Shown here piece after piece: positions 24,147-34,560 of a DNA stretch of 64,000 bases. Made by a program: the position numbers and the translations under genes. Each line of letters starts with the position of its first letter. Within the stretch, counting starts at the first letter, position 1. The notes below the pieces were generated by a model that saw only the letters and a list, made by a program, of their open reading frames with translations, was not told where the DNA came from and did not search any database. Origin of the DNA: Paracentrotus lividus (lineage: Eukaryota > Echinodermata > Echinoidea > Camarodonta > Echinidae); the NCBI GenBank assembly GCA_940671915.1, contig CALNVZ010003426.1, forward strand, positions 11,340,342-11,404,341, given 5' to 3'.

Positions 24147-24398
24147 TCAACGTGCGATAATAGTTATTTTACAAATAAAGGTATTCATATGCGTAAGACA
24201 AGGATAGTCGTTCCATGATTTTTCTCCACGTAAGCCTTCCTCAGGGTAAGCCTGCGCACAATGCTCTCTTTTATTACCGTTGTTTGGTTCACTCTCTCTC
24301 CAAGATAAATAATCAACTTGCGTTCCATCAGTCCAAGCAAACGGCCCGCCTTTCTTTCTACCAGGTTGATGGAGCCCAACCCAGAATTTGATAGAATC
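24147..24398 (-). CDS. C-type lectin domain, second half (terminal exon)
   Basis: The last exon of a C-type lectin-like protein, 83 residues plus a TGA stop. It follows a good acceptor (TTTTTTGTTCTTACAG on the minus strand) in phase 0. It encodes DSIKFWVGLHQPG, then WTDG, YLSWRESEPNNG and WNDYPC, ending in FICKI. FWVGL, WTDG, EPN, WND and the final Cys are the standard marks of the domain's second half. EPN plus WND are the calcium and sugar-contact residues that usually give mannose-type specificity. Such proteins are normally secreted or membrane-bound and used in recognition or immunity. The 3' end is odd: a Tc1 transposon begins 16 bp after the stop. A phase-compatible first half lies at 28480-28671 on the opposite strand. 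Similarity to the family is clear; whether the gene works is unknown. Confidence 0.85.
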   Translation of the reverse strand, partial: DSIKFWVGLHQPGRKKGGPFAWTDGTQVDYLSWRESEPNNGNKREHCAQAYPEEGLRGEKSWNDYPCLTHMNTFICKITIIAR

Positions 24399-24656
24399 CT
24401 GTAAGAACAAAAAAGAATGTATCATAAGTATATAAGAGCTGTGATGCATCGCGTCAAAATGAGACACAATTCGCCGAGAAAACTTAGCGAAGGGTCGGGG
24501 AAATCTGCAAAACAATTACAAAAAAAAAAAAAAACAACAACATCTTATTTGGCACCGCTGAATTAGGAGGAAAATATGTTTTATTTTATAAATCTTCAAC
24601 AATGTTTCGTGTGTGCTCTGTAAAAAATGGGGGAAAAAAATGAGTACACTGAAAAC

Positions 24657-24985
24657 CTAAACGGGTAGACCGACTAGCTTTAAAGCTAGTCGTAGTGATG
24701 CCCAGACTGACTAGCTTTAAAACTAGTCGGTCACGACGGACTAGCTTTCCTTCATCACAACCCGGTTATTACGGACTAGCTTTAAAACTCGTCCGTCTCT
24801 ACGGACTAGCTTGAAAGCTAGTCCGTCAAGTTAGTGCGTCAAGACGGACTAGTTTTAATGCTCGTCGGTCACGATGGACTAGCTCTCCAGAAATCTAGTC
24901 GGTCATGACAGACTAGCTTTAAAGCTAGTCGGTCACGACAGACTAATTTTAAATCTCGTCCGTCGTGACCGACTACCCTTACAAA
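24657..24985. repeat. Hairpin array A, copy 1 (ACTAGCTTTAAAGCTAGT units)
   Basis: About ten degenerate units of 30-40 bp, each centred on the perfect palindrome ACTAGCTTTAAAGCTAGT and joined by GTCGGTCACGAC-like spacers. It begins with ACGGGTAGACC and a 'tagtgatgcccagactgac' block, whose reverse complement ends the array at 31360. It is followed by the junction ACCCTTACAAAAATGTCCTG, also found at 32302. Confidence 0.9.
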
Positions 24986-24989
24986 AATG

Positions 24990-25800
24990 TCCTGTGGTAT
25001 TCCTATGGTATTTCTGAATGTCCTGTGGTATTCATATGGTACAACTCAAATACCATAGAAGTACCATAGGAAATACCACACAGGAAAAGGGTACCATAAG
25101 AATACCATACAGCAGTGCTGTGGTATTTGGCCCAAATACCATATGATTGGTATTGCTGTATGGTTTTGCACAAATACATATGTATGGTATTTCTTTATGT
25201 TTTTTGGCACAAATACCATATGTATGTATTGCTGTATGGTTTTTTGGCACAAATACCATATGTATGGTATTGCTGTATGGTTTTTTGGAACAAATACCAT
25301 ATGTATGGTATTGCTGTATGGTTTTTTGGCACAAATACATATTGGTATTGCTGTATTTTTTTTTTTTTTTACACATATACCATATGTATGGTATTGCTGT
25401 ATGTTTTTTGGGCACAAATACCATATGTATGTTTTTCTGTATGGTTTTTGGCACAATACCATATGTATGGTATTGCTGTATGGTTTTCTGGCACGAATAC
25501 CACATGTATGGTATTTCTGTATGGTTTTTGGCACAAATACCATATGTATGGTATCGCTGTATGGTTTTTTGGCACAAATACCATATGTATGGTATTGCTG
25601 TATGGTTTTTTGGCACAAATACCATATTGTATTGTATTGCTGTATGGTTTGGAACAAATACCATATGTATGGTATTGCTGTATGGTTTTTTGGCACAAAT
25701 ACCATATGTATGGTATTGCTGTATTTTTTTTTTTTTTTTTACACATATACCATATGTGGTATTGCTGTATGTTTTTTGGCACAATACCACATGTAGAAAG
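24990..25800. repeat. Minisatellite B1, about 41-bp unit
   Basis: About 17 copies of a unit containing ATACCATATGTATGGTAT (palindromic), TGCTGTATGG and TTTTTTGGCACAAAT. Two units carry poly-T expansions (25354 and 25727). Because the unit lacks stops in several frames, long open frames of over 200 codons appear on both strands; they are repeat artefacts, not genes. Confidence 0.92.
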
Positions 25801-25990
25801 TTCCATGAACCGTTAAATTTGCTTACACTCAAACGTCACGTGGAGCGACGAAATGCACTTTTTTTATTTATTATTTTTATTATTATTATTACTTTTTCTT
25901 TACATAGGTTAAGTTGAAGCATGTTTCTGCTAGGGATGGGAGCCTCTGTTACAATCGCCCGTGTTACAATTATTGTCCCGGTCTCCCCCA
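25795..25990 (+). mobile_element. Family P element, right end only
   Basis: It matches 46840-46999, the right end of the large P element. Shared are AACCGTTAAAT.TGCT, GTTTCTGCTAGG.ATG, TGTTACAATCGCCC and CCCGGTCTCCCC. No left end lies nearby, so it is a truncated copy directly abutting minisatellite B1. Confidence 0.65.
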
Positions 25991-26039
25991 CCATCAGGGG
26001 CTGCGATTTCATGTGATGACGGTCAGGGGTGGGGGGGGG

Positions 26040-26975
26040 GGGAGAACGGAGACCCCGGAATGGGAATTATTATAGACTCGAATTGAATAAGGCTTCCTAA
26101 ATATTTTGTATACCCAAAATTCGAAATAGAATGATCTATTTCACATATTATGCAGAACTAATGACAATTTTAAGAATATGAGGTTGGAACAAATAAAACA
26201 TATTCCACAAACTACGACCTGAAGACATAGTTAAATCGTTAAATCTTTGTATTGTTATTTGTTTGTGAGCGCGAAGCGCGAGCTAAAAATTTTGCTCTAT
26301 AATAACATTAATCATTGTATTCACTAGCTGATAATCACTACTCTTAAAGAAAATACAATTACGAAGAGCGAGTGAAAATCTCATAAATCAACGTTTACAA
26401 TGTATATATATATATATATGGTTGTAATCCTTTCTGAATATGGTCACTTCTATAACGATACGGACCTAAAACAAAGAATTTAAAGAAATTTAAAAGTTTA
26501 TTTCCATCACATTTGGAGAAGTGGGCAAATACAAAATTTATCCGAATTATTTAGAAAATAAAAACAAAATGTGAAGCTTTGAAAATCAAGGGGACATGTC
26601 CCCCTGATTGCTGCCAAATTTGGAGCGGAATTAATTATACACTAGATCGGAATAGATAAAGCACACCAAAGAGACATATAATATAGGCTAATATCCAAAA
26701 TTCACAATAGAATGACCTACCCCACACATTATGCCAAAGTTACAAATAAAGCGTTGTAACGAATAAAAGAATAAATGAATATAGGGACCTGAAGAAAGAT
26801 TATTAGTTTAATTATTGTCTAGTGTTTTTGTTTGCAAGCGAAGCGCGAGCCGAAAATTTTGCTTTTTGATGACCTGAACATGGTACATTTTACGCGCACT
26901 GTGCCTCTTCGTCTATTATATGTACATATATTTTTGTTAAGCTTTAAAAATCGAGGGTGGACGATCCCCCAGAAA
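26040..26975. repeat. Tandem repeat with about 567-bp period, running into the gap
   Basis: GAAGCGCGAGC followed by AAAATTTTGCT occurs at 26273 and 26840, and TGAAGACATAG / TGAAGAAAGATT context and AATAGAATGA also repeat at this spacing. AAAATCAAGGGGACATGTCC near 26583 corresponds to AAAATCGAGGGTGGACGATC near 26946, just before the Ns. The unknown bases therefore probably hold more of this array. Confidence 0.65.
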
Positions 26976-27812
26976 NNNNNNNNNNNNNNNNNNNNNNNNN
27001 NNNNNNNNNNNNNNNNNNNNNNNNNNNNNNNNNNNNNNNNNNNNNNNNNNNNNNNNNNNNNNNNNNNNNNNNNNNNNNNNNNNNNNNNNNNNNNNNNNNN
27101 NNNNNNNNNNNNNNNNNNNNNNNNNNNNNNNNNNNNNNNNNNNNNNNNNNNNNNNNNNNNNNNNNNNNNNNNNNNNNNNNNNNNNNNNNNNNNNNNNNNN
27201 NNNNNNNNNNNNNNNNNNNNNNNNNNNNNNNNNNNNNNNNNNNNNNNNNNNNNNNNNNNNNNNNNNNNNNNNNNNNNNNNNNNNNNNNNNNNNNNNNNNN
27301 NNNNNNNNNNNNNNNNNNNNNNNNNNNNNNNNNNNNNNNNNNNNNNNNNNNNNNNNNNNNNNNNNNNNNNNNNNNNNNNNNNNNNNNNNNNNNNNNNNNN
27401 NNNNNNNNNNNNNNNNNNNNNNNNNNNNNNNNNNNNNNNNNNNNNNNNNNNNNNNNNNNNNNNNNNNNNNNNNNNNNNNNNNNNNNNNNNNNNNNNNNNN
27501 NNNNNNNNNNNNNNNNNNNNNNNNNNNNNNNNNNNNNNNNNNNNNNNNNNNNNNNNNNNNNNNNNNNNNNNNNNNNNNNNNNNNNNNNNNNNNNNNNNNN
27601 NNNNNNNNNNNNNNNNNNNNNNNNNNNNNNNNNNNNNNNNNNNNNNNNNNNNNNNNNNNNNNNNNNNNNNNNNNNNNNNNNNNNNNNNNNNNNNNNNNNN
27701 NNNNNNNNNNNNNNNNNNNNNNNNNNNNNNNNNNNNNNNNNNNNNNNNNNNNNNNNNNNNNNNNNNNNNNNNNNNNNNNNNNNNNNNNNNNNNNNNNNNN
27801 NNNNNNNNNNNN
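26976..27812. other. Assembly gap (837 N)
   Basis: A run of N with no sequence information. Open frames that cross it are meaningless. True size and the relative orientation of the flanking contigs are not proven by the sequence. Confidence 1.
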
Positions 27813-28045
27813 AAGATGTACGTGTATGCAATTTCTTGTCCCTGCGCATTATGATTATGTTTGAAGTTTTATGGAACAAGTCAAACTAATATAATTATAA
27901 TTGCTTTAGCAGCAATGTTCAGCTCACTCATCATTCATCAGTACTTGAATCCATTGCATATTATGAACGCTAAACTATTAATTTGTCACGACTTCGGTAG
28001 TATCAATTATTCGATTATTATTCACATTATTATCTGGTTGTTATA
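27813..28045. other. No recognised feature
   Basis: AT-rich sequence next to the gap; no gene seen. Confidence 0.45.
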
Positions 28046-28116
28046 AAGCGCAATAGAGACATGGAATTATACCAATGTGCTATCGCTTATACAAATACTT
28101 ATTATTATTATTATGA
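28046..28116 (+). repeat. Retroelement 3' tail with (TTA)n
   Basis: The GTGCTATCGCTTATACAAAT block followed by (TTA)n resembles the common invertebrate SINE/LINE tail in which a GCGC-TATATAAATG-like block precedes ATT repeats. Compare 63570-63720, in the other orientation. Confidence 0.4.
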
Positions 28117-28479
28117 CCATGATGTGGAAGCACTATCTAAAAGTATTTGGAGAGTGAAAAATTCATTAAGCAATATTTGTGCCTGTGAGGTTTGGCATCG
28201 GGAAAAGATGATAAGAAATTAATCCCATTTTTTCAGCGTTTGAGTCCAAGCACTTACACAGAAAATGCATGTATGGGGCAACACAATGTTCGGGACCCAA
28301 ACATGTTGACATGTGTGTACATTTGGATCTATATGACTACTAAAGTATTAGGGCGATTTGAAGAACAATCTTTCTGTTATTAATCATATTCTCCCAATTT
28401 TTTCATCTTCCCACACCTTCGCACTAACACTAGATTCCCTTAATATAATTTTTTTTACTGTTGCTGTTGTTTTTTTAAG

Positions 28480-28671
28480 GTTCAAGTGTTTGCCCGAAAT
28501 GTGGTCGTATTTCAATGACGTAGCTTGCTTTCGTTACTTCGCATACCTATAACTTCCGATCAAGCTGGGAGAATTGCGCGAGCAGACTTACGGCAATAAA
28601 ACGTGGACAAAGCAAACCTGGCTTCCATTCACAGTGAGGAGGAGATGCAGTTCGCCAGTGGTCTATGCCAT
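28480..28671 (+). CDS. C-type lectin domain, first half (exon with two frame slips)
   Basis: An exon on the plus strand between a polypyrimidine acceptor (GTTGTTTTTTTAAG) and a GTAGGT donor. It opens with CLPEMWSYFNDVACFRYF, the usual start of a C-type lectin domain. It continues with SSWENCASRL and ends with DKANLASIHSEEEMQFASGL, the alpha-helix and NLASIHSEEE block of the family. Two frame changes are needed, near 28550 and near 28597, so either the exon is decaying or the draft sequence has indels. It ends in phase 0, exactly matching the phase-0 start of the second-half exon at 24398, but that exon is on the other strand. No second-half exon follows on the plus strand before 33 kb. Domain identity is firm; gene integrity is not. 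Confidence 0.75.
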
Positions 28672-29344
28672 GTAGGTATCCCTCACCTTTGTTTGTTGTT
28701 TTTTTAATAAGACGCGCCTAATTTAAATATTTAGGCAGTGTTAGGATTACACATTTGCATACTTATATTTCATTCCCCTGGCGACAGCTGTGTGTATTCG
28801 CGATTGCCAACCTACAGTACCGCTGTAAAGTTAAATGTTACCCGTTACACATTCTCCTGTGTGTTAAGTAAAGGGCACGGTCCCAACTGGCTTTAGGATG
28901 TGTGCGTTAATTCGGATTGTTTGTTTTTGTTTTTGTTTTTTTTGTTGCGGATGAACGAAATAATAGTATTATCGCAACTCATGGCATTAATCCTCCCCGC
29001 CAGTGGGACGCGGGCCTTTATGAAGGAGTTGTGACAGGTAACAATTTAACTTTCCAGCAGTAACCGTAATTGTATCTATAGTGTCTGGAACCAATCGGTC
29101 ATCAACTGGATGTCGTAGCCTAACGTTAGACAGAGTTCGTAGGTACGTATATGACCCTACGGTCACCTACGATTCTGACACGATATGGCATGTTCTGACA
29201 GGCTCAGATTGTTCGCCACAAACGATGCACCCAGGCCTTAAAAGAAGTTGGTCAGCAGCAAAGATTAAAGATATTGCAATATATTCACATTCTACAATAC
29301 TTTCCCTTTAAATCTTTACAACGCGAAAACCTAACCTCGCCTCA
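28672..29344. other. Presumed intron, no recognised feature
   Basis: Sequence after the lectin donor. The 76-codon plus-strand frame at 29081-29311 lacks lectin motifs and is not recognised. Confidence 0.45.
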
Positions 29345-29490
29345 ATGGACGACTAGCTTTAAAGATCCGCTCGTCCAAAGACCGGCACCATTTTAAGCTA
29401 GTCTTATGCTGTCCGTCTCCGTCGCGACGACTAGGTCAATAAAGTAGCTGGGTCAACCCAGTTTACCCCATTAAAATGACTGACTAGCTT
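29345..29490. repeat. Hairpin array A, copy 2 (short)
   Basis: A few degraded ACTAGCTTTAAAG / TTTTAAGCTAGTC units with GTCCGTC spacers, same family as 24657-24985. Confidence 0.75.
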
Positions 29491-29829
29491 TTTGATACAA
29501 ATAGTTCAAATGTCGTTCCAATGTACTTTCTTTTTTTATTGCATACACATAGCGAAATGCGCTTACAATTGAAAAGGACTGCACTAGCTATTGAAATACA
29601 CACAGATGCTGTCGCAATCTATTATCTCATTTGTAAATTTAGGGGCATGTTTCCGAACATAATCAAGTGAATACATTATTTTTCAACAAAGGTTGTTTTG
29701 AACCCTGACAATCTAAAGCTTACGATACCATACACATCAATCACGACAAGAATGCAATTCAGGAAGTAGGCTCAACTTGATTGTTCTCCATCTTTAATTA
29801 CAGGCTTATTGAATACCTCGTTACTATAG

Positions 29830-30945
29830 AACCAAGAATCTGGTCTATTCTTATAGTTACTGTGTGATGCCCGGCTAACCAACCAGCAGTGAATTACAGG
29901 TGAATAGCATCGACTGTGCAATAACATGCCGCATTGCGAAAAGGACATCATCCTATTATTTGTGATTATCTGTATGTGAATTTCTGATTAATGAGCAATA
30001 CCTGTAAGGAAGCAGATCCGATATACCCGTAAAAACTGAAGATTTGATGATAATGGCGATCTCCTTCATGTGTTATGTGTGATACTCTCTTTTGAATTCC
30101 TTATTTTCAGTTAATAGATATCGTATTTTTGCACATGAATTCAATACTATAATCACCAAGCGAAACAATTCTGTCTTGCCAAAATAATTAATTTATAAAT
30201 TGCGTGTGTGTTACTGACAACGCATATAGCAACATAATAATTAATGAATTCAATTCTAATTTCTAAGAATTATATGTGCCCTATTTCTTTAACATTACTA
30301 TTGAAAGATAACAGAATCATATTGGAATTAGAGGCGCGATGCGGGATTTCCTGGTCTCTCAAAGAAAGCATCATGCGTTAGAGAAATGCAAAAATAGGCA
30401 GGCCTACAACCAACAAGACAATGTGATGCAAGTCATGGCGGAAGCCCGGGGGACAGTGGGAACCGTTTCACCTTCGATTTTTTTTTTTCTGGGAGATCGT
30501 CCCCCTGATTTTTAAAAGTGACAGCTGGAAGCTAATAAAGAGCAAAATGCTATATGGATTTATCTGCTAAATGCATTTTAGCCCCCCCCAACCCCCCCCC
30601 CAGTACGTGACATCAAATCGCCGACACTGGGAAGCAAAGCATTACAAGTTATAATTCAAAATGCTATATTTTAGCGTATGGATTGCATCCTAACTGTTTT
30701 GTTTGGCCGGGCTTTCAGTGTTAATTATTTCACATTGATTTTCCAAAATTAAATCTCACATCACTATATTGATAATTCCATAAGTCTTAACTAATTGTGT
30801 CTCTGTATTAATTCCGTACTCCCGATATCATCATAATCGAATAATTTGGCGCTTGAATTCTTGAATTTTGTGAAAAAAGATTAAATTCGTATCTTTAAAA
30901 ATGTTTTCTCATATTCAGATTTGAGTCTCTGACAACTGATGAAGC
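29830..30945 (+). repeat. Segmental duplication, unit 1
   Basis: It aligns in order with 31376-32120. Shared blocks include GTGATGCCCGGCT, TGCGCATTGCGAAAAGGA-like sequence, ACCCGTAAA, GCGATCTCCTTC, ATTGGAATTAGAGGC, AAATGCAAAA and ATGCAAG.CATGGCGG. The second unit is shorter by about 300 bp. Each unit ends against a hairpin array A. A CCCCCCC-rich stretch lies at 30580-30602. No gene was seen in it. Confidence 0.75.
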
Positions 30946-30964
30946 TCATATTAAGCATATTTCT

Positions 30965-31362
30965 AATGCTAGTCGGTCAGAACAGAAGTAAGAACATCGC
31001 GACAGAGCAAGGCGACTGACTATTTTTTGACACCTCTGACGGACTAGCTGTAAGATAGTCCTGCCTCAAAAGCTCGTCAGCTGCGGCATCACTACGACTC
31101 AGCCTTTTATGCCTAGTCCACTCAAACTAGTCGGTCAAAAACTGACTAGCTTTTAAAAACTAGTCTGTCATGACCGACTAGCATTAAACTAGTCTCGTCG
31201 GTGACGACTAACTTGAACGGACTACGCTTCAGCTAGTCCGTAATAGCCGGACTTGGGTTGAGGAAAAACGTAGTCCGTACTCGTGACTGACTAGCTTAAA
31301 GCTAGTCAGTCTGGGCATCAATCCGACTACTTAAAGCTAGTCTGGTTTACCCGTTACGTTTT
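30965..31362. repeat. Hairpin array A, copy 3
   Basis: About ten degenerate units with GACTAGCTTTTAAAAACTAGTC-like cores. The final block (CAGTCTGGGCATCA, then GTTTACCCGTT) is the reverse complement of the start of array copy 1 at 24657, so the array has defined ends. Confidence 0.85.
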
Positions 31363-31375
31363 TCAGTTAATGAAC

Positions 31376-32120
31376 CCATGATACCGTCTATCTTATAGAT
31401 TGCTGTGAATGCCCGGCTTGCACAGCAGTAATCAGAAGGTGTACAATTGACATTTGAATAACATGCGCATTGCGAAAAGGACCATCTACTATTAGTTGCA
31501 TTATCTGTTATGTAAATTACATATTTAAGTAGCCAAACTGACAGAACGCACACTTGATACACCCGTAAAGCTTACGATTTTTATTGTAATGCGATCTCCT
31601 TCCTGTGACATGACTGTGTGAGTACTCTTTTTAATTCCTTATGTTTCAGTTCACAGATTATTTTTCACATAGATTAATGCTGTAATCACCAACGTGAAAA
31701 TTATGTCTTCCAAATCAATTTAAATTGTGTGATTTACAACAATAGTAACAATCACATTATTATGAATTTTCTTTTAGATTATTTGTATCTGAAAGAAAAG
31801 AATATTGGATTAGAGGCACGACTTTGGGGTTCTGAAGTGGCTCTCAAGGACAAGTGTATACGCCAAAAATGCAAAAGCAGGTAGGCCGACAACAATAAAG
31901 TCATGATGATGCAAGCCATGGCGGCAACCCCTGGGCCCGTGCCCCCATTATTTGATAATTGCCATAATGTTAACTAATTGTGCCTCCTGCATTAATTTTT
32001 GTCTTCTGATTTATATCATCATAAATAATTTTTTTTTTTGCTCAAATTCTTGGTGACAAGATGAATGTTTTAATCGTACTTTATAATGTCTTCTAATATT
32101 TCAGATTGCGTCTCTGACGA
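31376..32120 (+). repeat. Segmental duplication, unit 2
   Basis: Diverged second copy of 29830-30945, with many small deletions relative to unit 1. The 71-codon minus-strand frame (31347-31562) has no recognisable product. Confidence 0.75.
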
Positions 32121-32139
32121 GCTGGTGAGCCATATTAAC

Positions 32140-32301
32140 CCGTCCTCATGCTAGTCAGTCAAGACAGCAGCAAGAAACATCGCGGCAGAAAGGCGGGACG
32201 GACTAGCTTTTACACCATGACCGACTAGCTGTAAAGCCTAGTCCTTGTCAAAAGCTCGTCAGTCTGGGCATCACTACGGCTAGCTTTATGCTAGTCCCAT
32301 C
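32140..32301. repeat. Hairpin array A, copy 4
   Basis: Units with GGACTAGCTTTTACACC and CGACTAGCTGTAAAG cores, followed by the CAGTCTGGGCATCACTACG block and then by the TTACAAAAAT junction to minisatellite B2. The order array A, junction, minisatellite is the same as at 24657-25800. Confidence 0.8.
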
Positions 32302-32305
32302 AAAA

Positions 32306-32990
32306 TACCCTTACAAAAATATCGTGTGGTACCACACAACCGGTACCATAACAAATACCACAGGATTTTCCTAGGTTTTTTGGCACAAATACCACACAAA
32401 AACCATACAGCAGTATCATACAGCCAAAATACCATAGGATTTCCTTATGGTTTTTTGGCACAAATACCACACAAAATACCATACAGCAGTACCATACAGC
32501 CAAATACCATAGGATTTCCTATGTTTTTGGCACAATACCACACAAAATACCATACAGAAGTACCATTTAGCCAAAATCCATAGGATTTCCTATGGTTTTT
32601 TGGCACAAATACCACACAAAATACCATACAGAAGTACCATACAGCCAAATACCATAGGATTTCTTATGGTTTTCGGCACAAATACCACACAAAATACCAT
32701 ACAGTAAGTACCATACAGCCAAAATACCATATGGATTTCTTAGGTTTTACGGCACAAATACCACACAAAATACCATGCAGAAGTACCATACCAGAATACC
32801 ATAGGATTTCCTATGGTTTTTGGCACAATACCACAGGATTTCCTTGGTTTTTTGGCACAAATACCACAGGATTTCCTATGGTATTTTAGCACAAGCACCA
32901 CAAAAAATACCATACAGGTGTACCATACAGCAAAAAATACTTAATAGCATTATCCCAAACTAGTACCACACATCAATACCGCACACACTT
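32306..32990. repeat. Minisatellite B2, about 74-bp unit
   Basis: About eight units with ATAGGATTTCCTATGG (palindromic), TTTTTTGGCACAAATACCA, CACAAAATACCATACAG and AGTACCATACAGCC. TTTTGGCACAAATACCA is shared with minisatellite B1. The last units decay towards 33100 into CCACACGCCGTTACCAC-type words. Open frames are repeat artefacts. Confidence 0.9.
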
Positions 32991-33302
32991 ACCAGGATTA
33001 TGACATACCGTTGCGACCGGAACACCACACGCCGTTAATTCAGAAGATGCCACACGCCGTTACCACAGGACTGCCGCTAGACACCCAAGGATACCCGCAT
33101 ACACTGGTATATATTACCACTATTAGCAAAAATATTTTGGGTCACAGTTAGTTATTTTCTATATTTCTTGATAATAATGCAAATGTCAAAACTTTCGCTC
33201 TTGATGTTACTTTGTTTTAGGAAATATATTCTCCTAAAAGAAAAAATATTAATATGCAGGCAATTACAGTCTAAATGAGGTGAAGCTTCAACATAACCAT
33301 AT

Positions 33303-33608
33303 TGGCCCGTATTTACAAAGGTGGCCTAAAGATAAGCGTAGCTTAAATCAGTGGGTTAACTATGGTTCGCAAAATGGAAGACAATCTGTCTATGTTGCAT
33401 GTTCCTTAAACGTTTAGTAAATTCTTTAATCTTATTTTAATGGTAAGGAAAACTTTTGTACATAAATAAGTTATCATTCCCAGGCAGTTTTGATAGTTTC
33501 AGTACCGAAAATTCTGACAAATCGAACATCAACTTCTCAGGATTGTGTCCTATTTTGCTAGCCATAATTAATATTTAATAATTAGGCCATCTTTGTGAAT
33601 ACGGGCCA
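33303..33608. mobile_element. MITE family F, copy 2
   Basis: TGGCCCGTATTTACAAAGGT at the left and TCTTTGTGAATACGGGCCA at the right are inverted. Internal words (GTGGGTTAACTATGGTT, CAATCTGTCTA, GCATGTTCCT) match 47204-47517, so both belong to one subfamily of about 310 bp. Confidence 0.8.
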
Positions 33609-33637
33609 TTGCGTTTAGGAAGAGGTATGTTACATAC

Positions 33638-33745
33638 CACAATTTTCCCCATAAAACTCTTGAGGACATATGCATTCAAAGCCGTGTAGAGTTTCCATGC
33701 AGGTCCCTCCGTTTAGACAGGGATCAGAAAGTCGATAGAGACAAG
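33638..33745 (-). CDS. EGF-like domain exon
   Basis: A 108-bp exon on the minus strand between an acceptor (ACCTTAG) and a GTATGT donor, in phase 1-1 as is usual for single-EGF exons. It encodes CLYRLSDPCLNGGTC, then METLHGFECICPQEF and YGENC. All six cysteines of an EGF module are present (C, PC, GGTC, FEC, IC, NC), with the NGGTC and YG.NC signatures. EGF modules serve as spacers in secreted or cell-surface proteins. It lies 9 kb upstream, in the minus-strand sense, of the lectin terminal exon at 24147-24398, so both could belong to one EGF/C-type-lectin protein. That is inference, because arrays, a duplication and a gap lie between. Confidence 0.8.
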
Positions 33746-33959
33746 CTAAGGTATTAAAAGAAAATAACAATGACCTTACGATCAACTTGAATATTGTGAG
33801 TCAAATAAGATTCTTAATTGTGCTTAATCCCTTAATCCCGACAGTTGAAATATGAAAATATGAATTAACATGTTTTAATAAAAGATGAATAAAAAGGAAA
33901 AAAAGTTATGGAATGTTCATGTATAGTATTTGCCAACGTTATCTATTGAGCTATTCGAA

Positions 33960-34037
33960 ATGCAGTCACACGTTTCACACCCCACAGTAAGCCTTCGCAT
34001 TAGTCGTAACACAGAGATCGTGAACAGGAAATTCACA
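33960..34037 (-). CDS. Candidate cysteine-rich exon fragment
   Basis: The minus-strand sequence after GAATTCCAG reads CEFPVHDLCVTTNAKAYCG. It could continue CETCDC only if one G of a GGGG run is ignored. Cys spacing resembles a follistatin/EGF-type module, and it lies about 220 bp upstream of the EGF exon. The donor is not convincing. It could equally be chance. Confidence 0.25.
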
Positions 34038-34099
34038 CTGGAATTCAATTGGGTAAAAACAAAATAATAATAATATTATAAGGAAAATTCATCATAGAA

Positions 34100-34439
34100 C
34101 AACGTAGTTCTGAAAAATAAAATTTTAAATTTTGTGACGTCACTTGCGAATGTCTCTCTCGCATGATGTATAATGTAAAGTCCTTTAATTGCCTTTTCTT
34201 ACAAGACTTTTAATTATTATTTGTTATTTCAAATCATCATTACATGTTGTTTCCTTCCTCATTAAAAAGACAAGTAGTTTAGGAAATTTATAATAACGAC
34301 ATAATAGGAGTGCAGCTCGCAAGTGAAAGTCACAAAATCAAAACATTATTATTATTTTTTTTTTATATAAATATGATTATTTGAAGGGTTTTTCTTCAAA
34401 CCTTCATTAATGGCGCTAGGATTCCACCGCGGGTGCCAA
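34100..34439. other. No recognised feature
   Basis: AT-rich sequence, probably intronic or intergenic. Confidence 0.4.
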
Positions 34440-34560
34440 GTCCATTTATTTCTCCCCCGGAGGACAAATACCTCGGGGACAACTCCCATCTGAGAACACC
34501 AGGAGGTGAGCTCCCCTGTAGGACAACTCCCCCGCAGGACATAACGGTCTTCAAGAAAAG
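34440..34560. repeat. GGACAACTCCC-type degenerate repeats, left cluster
   Basis: CCCGGAGGACAAATACC, CGGGGACAACTCCC, TAGGACAACTCCCCC and GCAGGACATAACGG are variants of one motif in tandem. The 97-codon minus-strand frame over it is not a recognised protein. Confidence 0.5.

Noticed and set aside
24657-24985. CRISPR-like array
   Set aside because: The units are degenerate palindromes with no unique spacers, in an animal genome; this is a satellite.
25032-25917. Open frames of 145-266 codons on both strands
   Set aside because: They are produced by the 41-bp minisatellite, whose unit lacks stops in several frames; the peptides are simple repeats of the unit and exist on both strands at once.
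26832-27889. Open frames of over 300 codons
   Set aside because: Almost all of their length is N; they carry no information.
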